From positions 186,001 to 250,000 of the forward strand of contig CANTFK010000899.1 in the NCBI GenBank assembly GCA_947646735.1: a stretch of 64,000 bases of DNA. The letters are read 5' to 3'. Of the stretch, positions 20,037-31,792 are shown one piece after another. Every line of letters starts with the position of its first letter. The stretch's first letter is position 1. Both the position numbers and the translations under genes were made by a program. The stretch comes from Peronospora farinosa. Taxonomy: Eukaryota > Oomycota > Peronosporomycetes > Peronosporales > Peronosporaceae. A model generated the notes under the pieces. The model saw nothing but the letters and a program-made list of their open reading frames with translations. It did not search any database and was not told the origin of the DNA.

Positions 20037-20807
20037 TCATTTAAGACGCACCACTTCAATCACTACAAACTTATCGCTGGCTTTGATCGCTGCCTTAAAC
20101 TCCTTCTTCAGTTCCTTTTCACTTTTCGTCGACAGCTCCTTCTCCTGAATTTGCTTTAGCACCTGATCCCGCAGCATTTCCATCTCCAACTTCTTGCCAG
20201 CGTTTTTTAGCGCAGATTTTATCAGCTTGCTCCATTTGATCGGCTTGTCTTCCGTCTTTGTCTTCTTGCTACTAACTTCAGTATCTACCGTCTCAGCTGG
20301 TCGCTTGTTGCTACAGTTCTCCTCCGCATCAGTACTGCTTGCATTTTGCTCAGCAATCTTCGGTGCAGAAGCCTTGAAAGCCGTTTCATAAATCGTCCAG
20401 GATTTCTCCACGAGCGTCGTATCACGCAATGCCAAGCTATTGCTGACAAAGTTGACAAACTTGTTCTTTTTACGGGGCACATTGTCGTAGCCAGCGATGC
20501 GCGTGAGCACGTCCTGTACCTTTCGATCGTCTACACTTCTAGACGACTGTACGACTTCCATCCATCGTTCCTGTGGTGTCTGTTTCTTGCCGCTTTTGCT
20601 CTTGTTCTTGTCGCCTTGGAACAAACTCTTTTCATACTTTTCGGCTTCGGAAATGCAGCTCATGTGAGCCGCATAATCGTTACCCTCAAACACGACGCTG
20701 CAGTCCACACAGCTCACAGCCCAGCAGTTGCGGCATCTACCTGCATGTACATCCACCTTGTTCTTCTTTAACGTCTCATTGCAACCTTCGCACACAAAGA
20801 AGACCAT
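20037..20807 (-). CDS. LYAR: LYAR-type nucleolar zinc-finger protein
   Basis: 256 residues from the ATG at 20807. The N-terminus MVFFVCEGCNETLKK with later Cys/His pairs (CRNCWAVSCVDC; AHMSCISEAEKYEKSL) is the paired C2HC-type LYAR zinc finger of cell-growth-regulating nucleolar proteins, which act in ribosome biogenesis and rRNA transcription. The C-terminal half is Lys-rich, as in the family (KKELEMEMLRDQVLKQIQEKE), and ends with a short conserved-looking helix/strand. The frame is open 27 codons further upstream, but family starts coincide with MVFF. It is head-to-head with the UBR7-like gene, with 97 bp between the two ATGs. Confidence 0.85.
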   Translation of the reverse strand: MVFFVCEGCNETLKKNKVDVHAGRCRNCWAVSCVDCSVVFEGNDYAAHMSCISEAEKYEKSLFQGDKNKSKSGKKQTPQERWMEVVQSSRSVDDRKVQDVLTRIAGYDNVPRKKNKFVNFVSNSLALRDTTLVEKSWTIYETAFKASAPKIAEQNASSTDAEENCSNKRPAETVDTEVSSKKTKTEDKPIKWSKLIKSALKNAGKKLEMEMLRDQVLKQIQEKELSTKSEKELKKEFKAAIKASDKFVVIEVVRLK

Positions 20808-20904
20808 TTTCCGGTCACTCGACTCCAATGAAAATAAGTCTCGAATTTGGGTACTTTTACATACTGTCAACTTTGTCAAAGATCCCATTTTATAATGTCA
20901 TATT

Positions 20905-22302
20905 TTGGGCAACGAAGCTTCAGTTACTGTTATCCAAAAAGCCCAAAATATGATTGATACAGAGACGTCTTCACCTATAGCTGGGAATAAACGCGATCGT
21001 AAAGAAGAAGGAGAGAAAGAAGAGACAAATGAAAACAATGCAGACGAAGAGGACGTGGTGACGCTCTTGGATGTTCTCAAGCAAAACGAACACATGACAG
21101 AGACGGCGGATGCAGTGTTAGGCGATGCCAGTGACACATACTGTAGCTACCCAATGGGATACATTCGTCAAGCAATTTATGCTTGTATGACCTGCACTCC
21201 TGATGCTTTGGAGAAGTCAGAGACACGTGCAGGTGTGTGTTTGGCCTGTACGTACAAGTGTCATCAAGATCATGAGCTCGTGGAGCTCTATACGAAGCGT
21301 GCGTTTCGCTGTGACTGCGGCAATGAAAAGTTTCCTAAGAGTGCGTTATGTTGCTGTAAGTGAGTGGCATGTAATGATTGTAACCATACGTGGTTTTTTT
21401 GATGTGGTACAGCTAATCCTTGCCAGCTGGAAGTGGCCAAGACATCGACAAATTCAAGAAACACTTATTCGCAGAATTATGGAGGGATATATTGCAATTG
21501 TCATCGACCGTATCCCGATCCAGAACGAACAACGATGGAAATTATGGTGCAATGTATCATTTGTGAAGACTGGCTGCATGAGGAGCACATTTTTAAGGAT
21601 GTTGTGAAGACACCTGAAAGTCAGACTGCTGAAAAGGATGCAATGGTTTTGACCAAGACGGAAAAAGAGCTATCTACCGATGGTGCTGTGGACCAAGCTA
21701 CTGACTGTAAAGACAGTTTGGTGCCTGCAAACTATGACGAGCTCATCTGCTTTGATTGTATGAAGAAACACCCGTTTCTTATGGCGTATACGGTGGACAA
21801 TTGTGATGTCGAAGGTAAAGAAGACGAGGAAACTATCGCTGGTGGTGATAGTGATGCTTCCAAAGTGAAGCAATCGGACAAGAATGAATGTGTGCTCAAG
21901 AAGAAGCAACAGCAATTAGAGGCCAAGGGTTCAACGACCTTGCAGCCGACTTTCTGGTCGAGTGAGTGGCGCAATGATCTTTGCCATTGCTCGTCGTGTA
22001 CCACACTTTTGGAAAAGCATGGTATTCCTTTTCTACTGGATCCTGATGACGCGTTGCACGTGTATGAAGCTAGCGCAAGGGAAAAGAAGACTGCTTCAGA
22101 TGAGGAAGTTGCTCAGCGCGCGTTTGCAAAGACACTTACACACGAGCAACAGGTGGAGGTTGCCATGGGCTACAGTCTCATGAAGACCAATCTTCAGCAG
22201 TACCTTGCAAACTTTGCGACGGAAGGCAAGACTGTACGAAAAGAGGACATCACGGATTTTTTTAAGAGGCTGAGCCAAACCAAGCGTCAGAAAATAGAGT
22301 AA
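20905..22302 (+). CDS. UBR7: UBR7-type E3 ubiquitin ligase (UBR box + PHD-like finger)
   Basis: Two exons: 20905-21355 and 21413-22302, with a 57-bp intron (GTAAGT...GTACAG), giving 446 residues. The UBR box spans exon 1 and the start of exon 2 (CMTCTPD, GVCLACTYKCHQDHELVELY, RAFRCDCGNEKF, then SNPCQLE). It is followed by YCNCHRPYPDPE and a PHD-type finger (VQCIICEDWLHEEHI ... ELICFDCMKKHPFL). The C-terminal half carries a further Cys-rich segment (CHCSSCTTLLEKHGIPFLLDP) and a helical tail typical of UBR7/Mlo2. The family ubiquitinates histone H2B in animals; nuclear action is inferred. The acidic N-terminal extension is variable; Met16 is an alternative start. Confidence 0.9.
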
Positions 22303-22389
22303 AGGCAGGTGAGAGCTAGGTTCAGGTTTATTCAGCTGTTACATTACTGCCGATTCTTAGTTACGGCCACGTCGAAGTGCAAGCCTTAG

Positions 22390-25065
<2,676 letters not shown>

Positions 25066-25470
25066 ATGTCCAAGGAATACACACTGGATGAGATCCGCCG
25101 TCTGGCCGACACGAACCCGGAGAAGCTAGCGCAGGAATACCAGGCTTCACGCGCCGCCACTGCTAATTTGGTGGACCGTGCTCGCGCTGGTATTGCTGCA
25201 CGCTCGGCCAACCCGCCCACGAACAAGTTTAACGCTTGGGCGCAAGGCTATGGCAACCGCTTTCTTTACAATGGCAGCGTGAAGCCACTTGTGCACATGA
25301 TGCTCATTATCGGCAGTGCCGGCTGCGCTGTCGAATGGTGGTGCCACCACAGTACGTTGATATAAATTATGAGAGACGATGGATTTGTACAGGTTTTTAA
25401 TCTCAATGTGATGTTCGTATAATTTACAGGACACGCTTTTGCGGAGAAGAAGGAAGACGAGCACCATTAA
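25066..25470 (+). CDS. Small membrane protein resembling mitochondrial ATP synthase subunit f
   Basis: Two exons, 25066-25351 and 25430-25470, with a 78-bp intron (GTACGT...TTACAG), giving 108 residues. The N-terminal half is helical and charged. The middle holds NAWAQGYGNRFLYNG, then a single transmembrane segment (PLVHMMLIIGSAGCAVEWW), and the end is His/Lys/Glu-rich (HAFAEKKEDEHH). A Trp/Tyr/Arg/Asn-Gly motif before one membrane helix and a His-rich tail fit F-type ATP synthase subunit f, but the family is poorly conserved and this is a resemblance only. Without splicing the frame would end a few codons into the intron. Confidence 0.65.
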
Positions 25471-25852
25471 GCGGTCCTTTTTCTTTATCGTCTAGCTACT
25501 GCAATGAGGGATACTGGATCTGGAAGCGAGGGCGTCTTGGAATGTAGGTCCAGTTTGCTGAGCAGGAAGGCGAACGAGCGAAGCCAGCCAATTAGTGCCA
25601 TTGCTAGCAAACTAGTCAACTTTTGGAGTAAAAAAATTGACGTGGCGCGTAAATAAGGCTTGGGACTCCTGATGCAAACAATCAAAACATTACAAGCGCG
25701 ATCGCAAGTGCTGTGGCTGTGATGCATTAATTGATCTATCTTTTTCTCTGCTTGGAACAAGATGTGTAGCTATATTAGCACGGAGTTTACTTCACTTCAT
25801 CAGCTAGCGTCGTGTTGATTCTATGACGTTTGTTGCAGTGGCTTCACTTTTT
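25471..25852. other. Convergent 3' region
   Basis: Lies between the stops of the small membrane protein gene and the metallophosphatase gene. No gene or structured element recognised. Confidence 0.4.
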
Positions 25853-26878
25853 CTATAAGAAGCAAAGTTCGCGTGTAGGAATCTTACCGTAGCCTTGGAC
25901 GACCAATTTATCATGGAATACATGCACTAGTGCATGTGCAGTCTCGGTCGGTGTGCATTCTAGGATGGCGTCGCACACAACAAAGTGCACTCCATTGCTG
26001 TGCATGCCGTCATGTTCATACACGTATCCGTCAGCATGTGAATGACCCGAAAAGACGACACGAACACAGCTGAAACGCCGGATGAGCTCTAGCATTTCTG
26101 GGTAGTTCCACAATAAACTAGAAGGTGCTGGTGTCGTGCTCGGGTGGATCGGAACGTGCGTAAAAATCACGACGTGGTCCTTATTTTTCGTCGCCTTGAC
26201 AAGAGTCTCCTCCAGCCAACACATCTGCTCTTGATCCACGGCTCCATTGAATGCGACGAACCTCCTCTGCTCGTTCATAAGACCTGTAGGAGAATTAAAG
26301 TTCTCGTTCGGGTTTATACGACGCAGTAGTGCCAAGGCTTCTTGGTACACCGGGTCGCTTTTCTCACGTCCAAGGACGGACAACCCGTAGCAATCTAGCA
26401 CTACAAAGCGGAAGTTTGGTGCATCAGGTACTTGAAAGTCATAGTAACTACGTCGAGGTGCACTCTCAACTGTCCTTGGCGGTTGATAAAGAAGTTCCTT
26501 CTGGATCACCGATGCTGGAAAATTGTAAAGCTCGTGGTTGCCAACGAGGTGATGCACTGGCCCCACTGTGTCTTCAAATAGCTTCCAAGCTGCTTTGGTA
26601 CTCTCCAGAGCTTGTCGTGACGTAAAAGCTGGTCGGTTCTTACCATCAATGAGATCTCCTAAATTCACGGCGAAGCGAAGTTTGGTCGTCGAAGTTTCAC
26701 TCTTGGCCACGCGTAGCCACTCTGCAACTGTCGCTTGTAACTGCGGTAAGGCATTGCGATAGTATCGCTGCGATGTATGGTGGAAATCCCATCCGTCCTC
26801 TACGTCGGCGTATTGTACATCTGTTACTAAACCAAACGACACAAGCGGTGTCATTTGTTCTGACGTCACTCTTGTCAT
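25853..26878 (-). CDS. ADPRM: Mn-dependent ADP-ribose/CDP-alcohol diphosphatase-like metallophosphatase
   Basis: 341 residues, single exon. The calcineurin-like metal ligands are in order: [10 protein letters not shown] (D-x-Q/H), VNLGDLIDG (GDxxD), LVGNHELYN (GNHE), IFTHVPIHP (H) and [10 protein letters not shown] (GHxH). The Gln in place of His in the first motif and the insert with [18 protein letters not shown] are typical of ADPRM, which hydrolyses ADP-ribose, CDP-choline and related substrates. There is no signal peptide, so a cytosolic location is likely. It is divergent from the dynactin subunit 5 gene, with 153 bp between the ATGs. Confidence 0.9.
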   Translation of the reverse strand: MTRVTSEQMTPLVSFGLVTDVQYADVEDGWDFHHTSQRYYRNALPQLQATVAEWLRVAKSETSTTKLRFAVNLGDLIDGKNRPAFTSRQALESTKAAWKLFEDTVGPVHHLVGNHELYNFPASVIQKELLYQPPRTVESAPRRSYYDFQVPDAPNFRFVVLDCYGLSVLGREKSDPVYQEALALLRRINPNENFNSPTGLMNEQRRFVAFNGAVDQEQMCWLEETLVKATKNKDHVVIFTHVPIHPSTTPAPSSLLWNYPEMLELIRRFSCVRVVFSGHSHADGYVYEHDGMHSNGVHFVVCDAILECTPTETAHALVHVFHDKLVVQGYGKIPTRELCFL

Positions 26879-27031
26879 GTTTTATTTATCTTTCACTATG
26901 CTTTGAGCCATTATGACCCCTGCACAGCTTTGCAACATTTTAGCCATCTCCTAAAAGTTGCTAAAACAATAGGCAAAATTAGTGCAACAAGTGCCCAATT
27001 TCATTTGCATACAAAACTACTAGTGGCTAAA

Positions 27032-27895
27032 ATGAACCCGTATGTGGAGGCGCCCGAGAGGCAATTTGACCCGAAACTGTACATTCATACGTCTACAGGC
27101 AACAAAATAAGTCGTAAATGCACCTTATGTGGTGCGCATAACATCCATTTACGCGGCAAGGTCTCTAAATAAGCTACTTGTATCAAATGCTAAATCTGTT
27201 TTTTATTTAAATATTCATGTAACTAAAAATTGGTGTATAAACTTTTGCAGACTATTGTTGATTCAGGTGCAATCGTCCGTGCCGATTTGGCAAAAGTTTC
27301 GCTTGGAAAGCAATGCATTATTCGAGAAAATTGTGTTGTAAAGCCTCCGCCAAGAGTCGTGTCCACGTACGACTCCCATGTGGCTATTTATAGTCGCTTT
27401 GAAAGGATCAACATTTGATTTTTATACTGTCATTGTGGATAGAGGATTGGCCTACATCCCAGTAAAAGTAGGAGATTATGTGTATATTGGGGAAGACACG
27501 GTAGTGGAAGCTGCAATGATCGGATCTTACGTGCAGATTGGCAAAAACTGTGTCATTGTAGGTGCCTTCTCTCTCTCTCTGCAACTTGTAGTGAGCTTTT
27601 AGCTGACAGTGACATGTTTATTCGGGTGGCAGGGAAAGCGAGCCATCATTCGAGACTGTTGTCGGATCGAAGACAATACTGTTGTTCCTGCTGATGCTGT
27701 TATCCTGCCATTCTCGAGGATTGGCGGCATTCCAGGTAAAATTCAAGATAAGAACTGTGTATTGTGGCGATCTAAAATGTGCTTGTGGATAATTTAATAG
27801 GAAAGCTTGTCGAGGATATGTCTGAAGCTACCCAGGAACTAAGCATTGGACAAATTAGTCGATACTTTGACAATTTCACTCCGCAAGAACAGTGA
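27032..27895 (+). CDS. DCTN5: Dynactin subunit 5 (p25), five exons
   Basis: Exons 27032-27160, 27251-27366, 27443-27557, 27633-27735 and 27801-27895, all in phase, give 185 residues; the human protein has 182. The sequence is a left-handed beta-helix of hexapeptide repeats: [88 protein letters not shown], ending [14 protein letters not shown]. It belongs to the pointed-end complex of dynactin, which links cargo to the dynein motor. Intron 1 has a weak donor (GTCTCT), and the intron 2 donor (GTACGA) was chosen because it restores the exact family alignment length. Confidence 0.92.
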
Positions 27896-28540
27896 ACTTG
27901 TGGATGCTGAGTTTGGACAGAACCCTAGTGTGCTATGTAGCACAATAGGATCAAGATGTGGTGGTATTTTGATCGTGGGGATGGAGTTTTTGTGTCCGAT
28001 ACGATTGTTTTGGCTTTTCGCTCGAGCGAAAGCCAATACATCGGGTAAGATTGAGGTTCTGCCCAACCAATTCCCGGTTTCATCCTGTCCAATCTAATAT
28101 GTAGCTGTGGTTGATAATACAGAGGAACGATTTAGAACCTCCATTATTCTTACACTTAAACTGTTTCAAAATACTTCTTGAAACGTCTGCAAACACAGAA
28201 GCGATGAAGAGCTTTAGTAAAAATAACCTATGGAACTTAAGCACCATAGATTAGCACAAGGTGTCTAGAGTTCTCAGCCAACAGAAGCTTCTAGCTACCA
28301 TTGATGTAGCAGATTGCCCGAAAGCTCCACAGAAATAACAAATTCCTTGTCGGAAAAGCCTTATGTTTTATGCAAGAGTGAAATTGGAATAAAAAACTCG
28401 ACCATTGCTGCCTTGGAAAGCCGCAGCTTTGACGAGTTGAAAAGAGGTGAGAAAATTACGTACCTGGCCATCTACTCACGCACTCGCAATTTTTCCAAAC
28501 TTTACTCACATTCTTCTCTAAAGATTGAATTCTTTTCTTC
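27896..28540. other. Intergenic region with a palindrome
   Basis: No supported gene. A perfect 16-bp palindrome TTTCGCTCGAGCGAAA lies at 28016-28031, with pairing that extends outward (GGC/GCC) if one T is bulged. Near the right end there is an initiator match serving the next gene. Confidence 0.5.
28481..28497 (+). promoter_or_regulatory. Oomycete core promoter (Inr + flanking element)
   Basis: GCACTCGCAATTTTTCC fits an initiator-like YCAYTYY core followed by the flanking element CAWTTTNYY. It lies about 45-60 bp before the ATG codons at 28541 and 28544. Confidence 0.5.
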
Positions 28541-29278
28541 TTGATGCCTCCTCCTCCAGCCACCATGGAGTCTCAATTTGGACACGATCAAGTTATGGAT
28601 CTCTGCATTAACAAGTCTATCGTGAACACACCACTTTCTTGTAGTGACAATGCTACGTGGAATTTTGTGCAAATGAATATGACGCTACTACCCATTGCTC
28701 GCCCAGTGCCAGTCAGCATCAGTCACAGGTTTCAGGAAGGAGCGGTACTATCGGGGGTAAAACCTTCTACGCCGACTCAGAAATTACATCGTCGACTACG
28801 CCAGCATACGACCAATATCAGCCCTCGAAGACATGATCTAGACTGCAATGCTATACGACCAACAGCTACGACAACGTCTCATCCAAAAAGCTCCAATCGA
28901 GGGCGCCCCCCGACCCCAAGATTAACTTGTGGAGCGAAACGAAAAATTTCGGAGACATGGCACGTACCAGCTATTGACGCTCCAATGCCCCCACCGGCAG
29001 TGAGTGTGTCAATGAGAATGCGCAGCTTTAGTGAAGACTTGTATACTCCTGCCACACGCAGTGACTGTGGCTACTCCAGTGACCCAGCGGGACAAATGCC
29101 GTTGGGGTACAGTCCGCTGGATCGAAGTGCTAGCCTGTCCTATGGCTGTGCTGCTAAGTCTAAGGGTCTGTACAAAGGTAAACGAATTCTGGAGCTACAG
29201 AATGAAGATCGTCGATTCCACCCGGACGATCGAGGTACGGCCCCGCCATCGTCCAAGCGAAGCAAGCACCAGTCGTAA
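28541..29278 (+). CDS. Unknown basic, Pro/Ser-rich protein
   Basis: 245 residues, single exon, with no family recognised. The N-terminal part has QVMDLCINKSIVNTP. The middle is Pro/Thr/Arg-rich (SNRGRPPTPRLTCGAKRK), Ser-rich motifs such as MRMRSFSEDLYTP look like kinase sites, and the C-terminus is basic (KGKRILELQNEDRRF, ending SSKRSKHQS), with two possible nuclear localisation signals. Proline-rich sequence MPPPPATM at the start makes Met9 (28565) an alternative. It is supported as a gene by length, an upstream core-promoter match and the absence of a better frame. A nuclear regulatory role is only a guess. Confidence 0.6.
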   Translation: MMPPPPATMESQFGHDQVMDLCINKSIVNTPLSCSDNATWNFVQMNMTLLPIARPVPVSISHRFQEGAVLSGVKPSTPTQKLHRRLRQHTTNISPRRHDLDCNAIRPTATTTSHPKSSNRGRPPTPRLTCGAKRKISETWHVPAIDAPMPPPAVSVSMRMRSFSEDLYTPATRSDCGYSSDPAGQMPLGYSPLDRSASLSYGCAAKSKGLYKGKRILELQNEDRRFHPDDRGTAPPSSKRSKHQS

Positions 29279-30388
29279 ACAAGTGGAGTTGACTGGAGTT
29301 ATTTCCACATTATCTAGTTCCTGCTAATACTTCGACTATACATCTCCTACTTTATTAATCTACTTAACACGTTTGTTCGTTTGTTTGTTTGTCGTCAGGT
29401 TTCAACTCGAATTTTACGCTTAATAATACCAGTAAAAGAAAAGCGCACTCTAGGTTATCAAACGATAAAAACGGCGAGTGGACTGTGACGTGAGCAACTT
29501 GCACAAAGAAGACAGCGCGTGGAAAAACTCAAGAGGTCGCTTTAGAACTTTTCGATTTTTATTTAGAGCTGATGACTAAAAGTGGCGACGATTTTAGGTC
29601 TAGGTTATGTGTCGCATCTCCTGTAGGTTTTAACTACAGTAGAACCCTTTCAAGTTATAAGCGATTGATTGATTATCCGTAGGACTTTGCAGTACATTTT
29701 GCTGTTCTAGAGGAATATAATCGGCTCTTAAGATGGACAGGCCACTGGCGGCGAAAGAAAAGAATGGCGTCATGAAGTGGAAGGTTTCCCAGGAGTTTCA
29801 ATGTCGCTGAGGCCGTCGTTAAGGAAAAGAATGCAGTTTAGAACGTCAGTAGAAACGACAGCACTGAGCAGTAGGTAGTAGTAGTAGTAGTTGCCAGTAG
29901 TGTAATACCGTACATTTAAAGTCGGTTGCTCGACGTAGCGAAGAGTGTAACGATGAAAGGGGAGTGCTCAAGTCTTGACGTCTACAAACCAAAAGCATGT
30001 TGTCGATCGTTTGTTCACCTGCAGATACGGAGGTCGTTTGACTCAAAAGTTCCATGTACAAAAGCACCAGCAAATGTTCCGCAAAGTGAAATGAGGCCTC
30101 GCATCACCAATTACTCGAGATGCAATGAAACCCGTCTTGCAAATGCGTTCCACTCATCATTCTGCATATTAATTTCCAACTACAGAGAGTAAGTAGCAAT
30201 ACTTTTTGTACGCAGTTCAATGGTCTCGTGATATCGTCAAAGATCCAGTCTCTTATTCGTACCTAATTCAATTGTTGTGTCATTGTAATACAAACCCACA
30301 TTTACCAAACCCCCCTACTTCATTTCCAGATATCTTGGACTTGAAGCAAACCAGTGAGATATCTTTTTCGATCCCCCTATTTGAAACA
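29279..30388. other. Intergenic, with a short GTA microsatellite
   Basis: 1.1 kb without a convincing gene. It has a (TTTG)n-like run near 29376 and about six GTA triplets at 29875-29892. The part just before the next gene is C/T-rich (ACCCCCCTACTTCATTTCC), probably its promoter. Confidence 0.5.
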
Positions 30389-30850
30389 ATGAGTGACGTT
30401 GCGGCGATTATCAACCTCGTCAACAAATTTGCACTCGCCTATTCGTTAGAGGACGCCGGCGCGTCAGTCAAGACGTTGTTATCACTCTTCACGGATGACG
30501 CCACGTTCTTTGAAGAACTTGTGGGTGGGAACTGCACGGGCAAGAGCGAGATCGAGGCGGCTCTGCAGGAATTGGCCAAGCTCACGTTCGTAACTGAGAC
30601 GCGTCATCTACCCAGTGGACATGTCGTGGACCTCGTGGATGCTGAGAATGCCACAGTGTCAAGCCACACCACGGTCTTTTGGAAGTGCACGCCCGTCATG
30701 GTCGTCACATGGACGGACGTGCTGGTCAAGCGTGACGGGCAATGGTTTTTTCAGAAGAGAGCAGCTGATGCTGTCCAGAAGAATCTCGAGATGATTGGAG
30801 AGATGCAGCTTCGTGGTAAGAAGCAGTACTCCCACAAGGACGAAGCTTGA
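30389..30850 (+). CDS. SnoaL/NTF2-like fold protein
   Basis: 153 residues from the ATG at 30389. The pattern is that of a SnoaL-like alpha+beta barrel: helices 1-2 (AAIINLVNKFALAYSLEDAGASVKTLLSLFTDDATF), then strands (TETRHLPSGHVVDLVDAENATVSSHTTVFW, VMVVTWTDVLVKRDGQWFFQKRAA, quoted as positions 70-135). The family holds small-molecule isomerases, hydrolases and scaffold proteins, so the fold does not give a substrate. There is no signal peptide. The frame is open further upstream, but that part is Pro/Asn-rich and promoter-like. An AATAAA at 30966-30971 follows. Confidence 0.75.
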   Translation: MSDVAAIINLVNKFALAYSLEDAGASVKTLLSLFTDDATFFEELVGGNCTGKSEIEAALQELAKLTFVTETRHLPSGHVVDLVDAENATVSSHTTVFWKCTPVMVVTWTDVLVKRDGQWFFQKRAADAVQKNLEMIGEMQLRGKKQYSHKDEA

Positions 30851-31185
30851 AACTGAAGAGGTCGACGAGTCACACGTGACCTCTACATTTTTTTTGTTTG
30901 CACTCGGAAGAATACAAAAACTAAATGAGAAAGAGATTTCTTTGTCGACAGAATGGCAAGTGAAGAATAAACATACGAGATGCAAAATGACTGTTGTCGA
31001 ATTGTTGATTTATTATTTGGAAGGTGTCATCTTTTGCTAAACTGTTGAAAGTGTCAAGCTCCGTAGCGATAATAAGTGCACTCATTATCTATCTAGTGTT
31101 TTAAAAGGTGGTGCTAATAACTACGTGGGTGTTTTTGTTGTTGCGAAGAGGCTTGTTTAGACTGTGGTCTGCATGATACGTGAGA
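30851..31185. other. Intergenic region
   Basis: The 3' region of the SnoaL-like gene (AATAAA at 30966-30971) and the upstream region of the next plus-strand candidate (CACTCATTATC near 31080). Nothing else recognised. Confidence 0.4.
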
Positions 31186-31792
31186 ATGTCCGTCATATAC
31201 AGTAAAGTTAGAAACAACCGCAATAATCTGCTTGATGAAGTCTCAATGGACGATGCCATCGTGAAGAAGTACAAAAGAGATATGCTTTCGGATAAAAACA
31301 TCGTGACTAAAGTCTTGCTGCATGTATGCGAAACCTATCGCAAGTGGTACTGTCTCCTGACATGGACACCTTCAAGTAAAGATATTATCCTGCGCGACAC
31401 AAGAAAACACCCTCTCCAAAAATTTGTCATTGTTCCATTCGAAATCAGCACTTCATGATCGCGATGTTGCAACAAAATTGTCATTTTTGCTCGAGGACAC
31501 TCTGTATGGACGGTGGAAAGCACCTGAAGACTCTGGAGTAAGGCTTGTCCGCTTGGATCAAGTTGGTGCACTTTTGCCGGAGGAAATGAAGCCCCCTCAC
31601 AACACGCGTAGTATTTCAGACAACGGTTCTTTTGACAGGATGTTGCACAGCACAACAGGGTATGGCCAAAGCTGTCCGTATTACGACGAGAACGCCGACA
31701 CGGCAGCAAGTGCTTCTTTATCCGCGGCCGTCAGTTCCGGCATGATGGCCTCGAGCACGTTCGCGTTAGCCGTGACGTTTTGCAAGGTCTGA
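31186..31792 (+). CDS. Unknown spliced gene, tentative
   Basis: The proposed exons are 31186-31375 and 31449-31792, with a 73-bp intron (GTAAAG...AATCAG), giving about 177 residues. The first exon is charged and helical (DDAIVKKYKRDMLSDKN; ETYRKWYCLLTW). The second starts LHDRDVATKLSFLLEDTLYGRW and later becomes Ala/Ser-rich. No family recognised. Without splicing, the frame breaks at about 31458. The end overlaps the last importin-9 exon on the other strand (31681-31803), so the true 3' end may be earlier through another splice. Treat the end as provisional. Confidence 0.4.
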
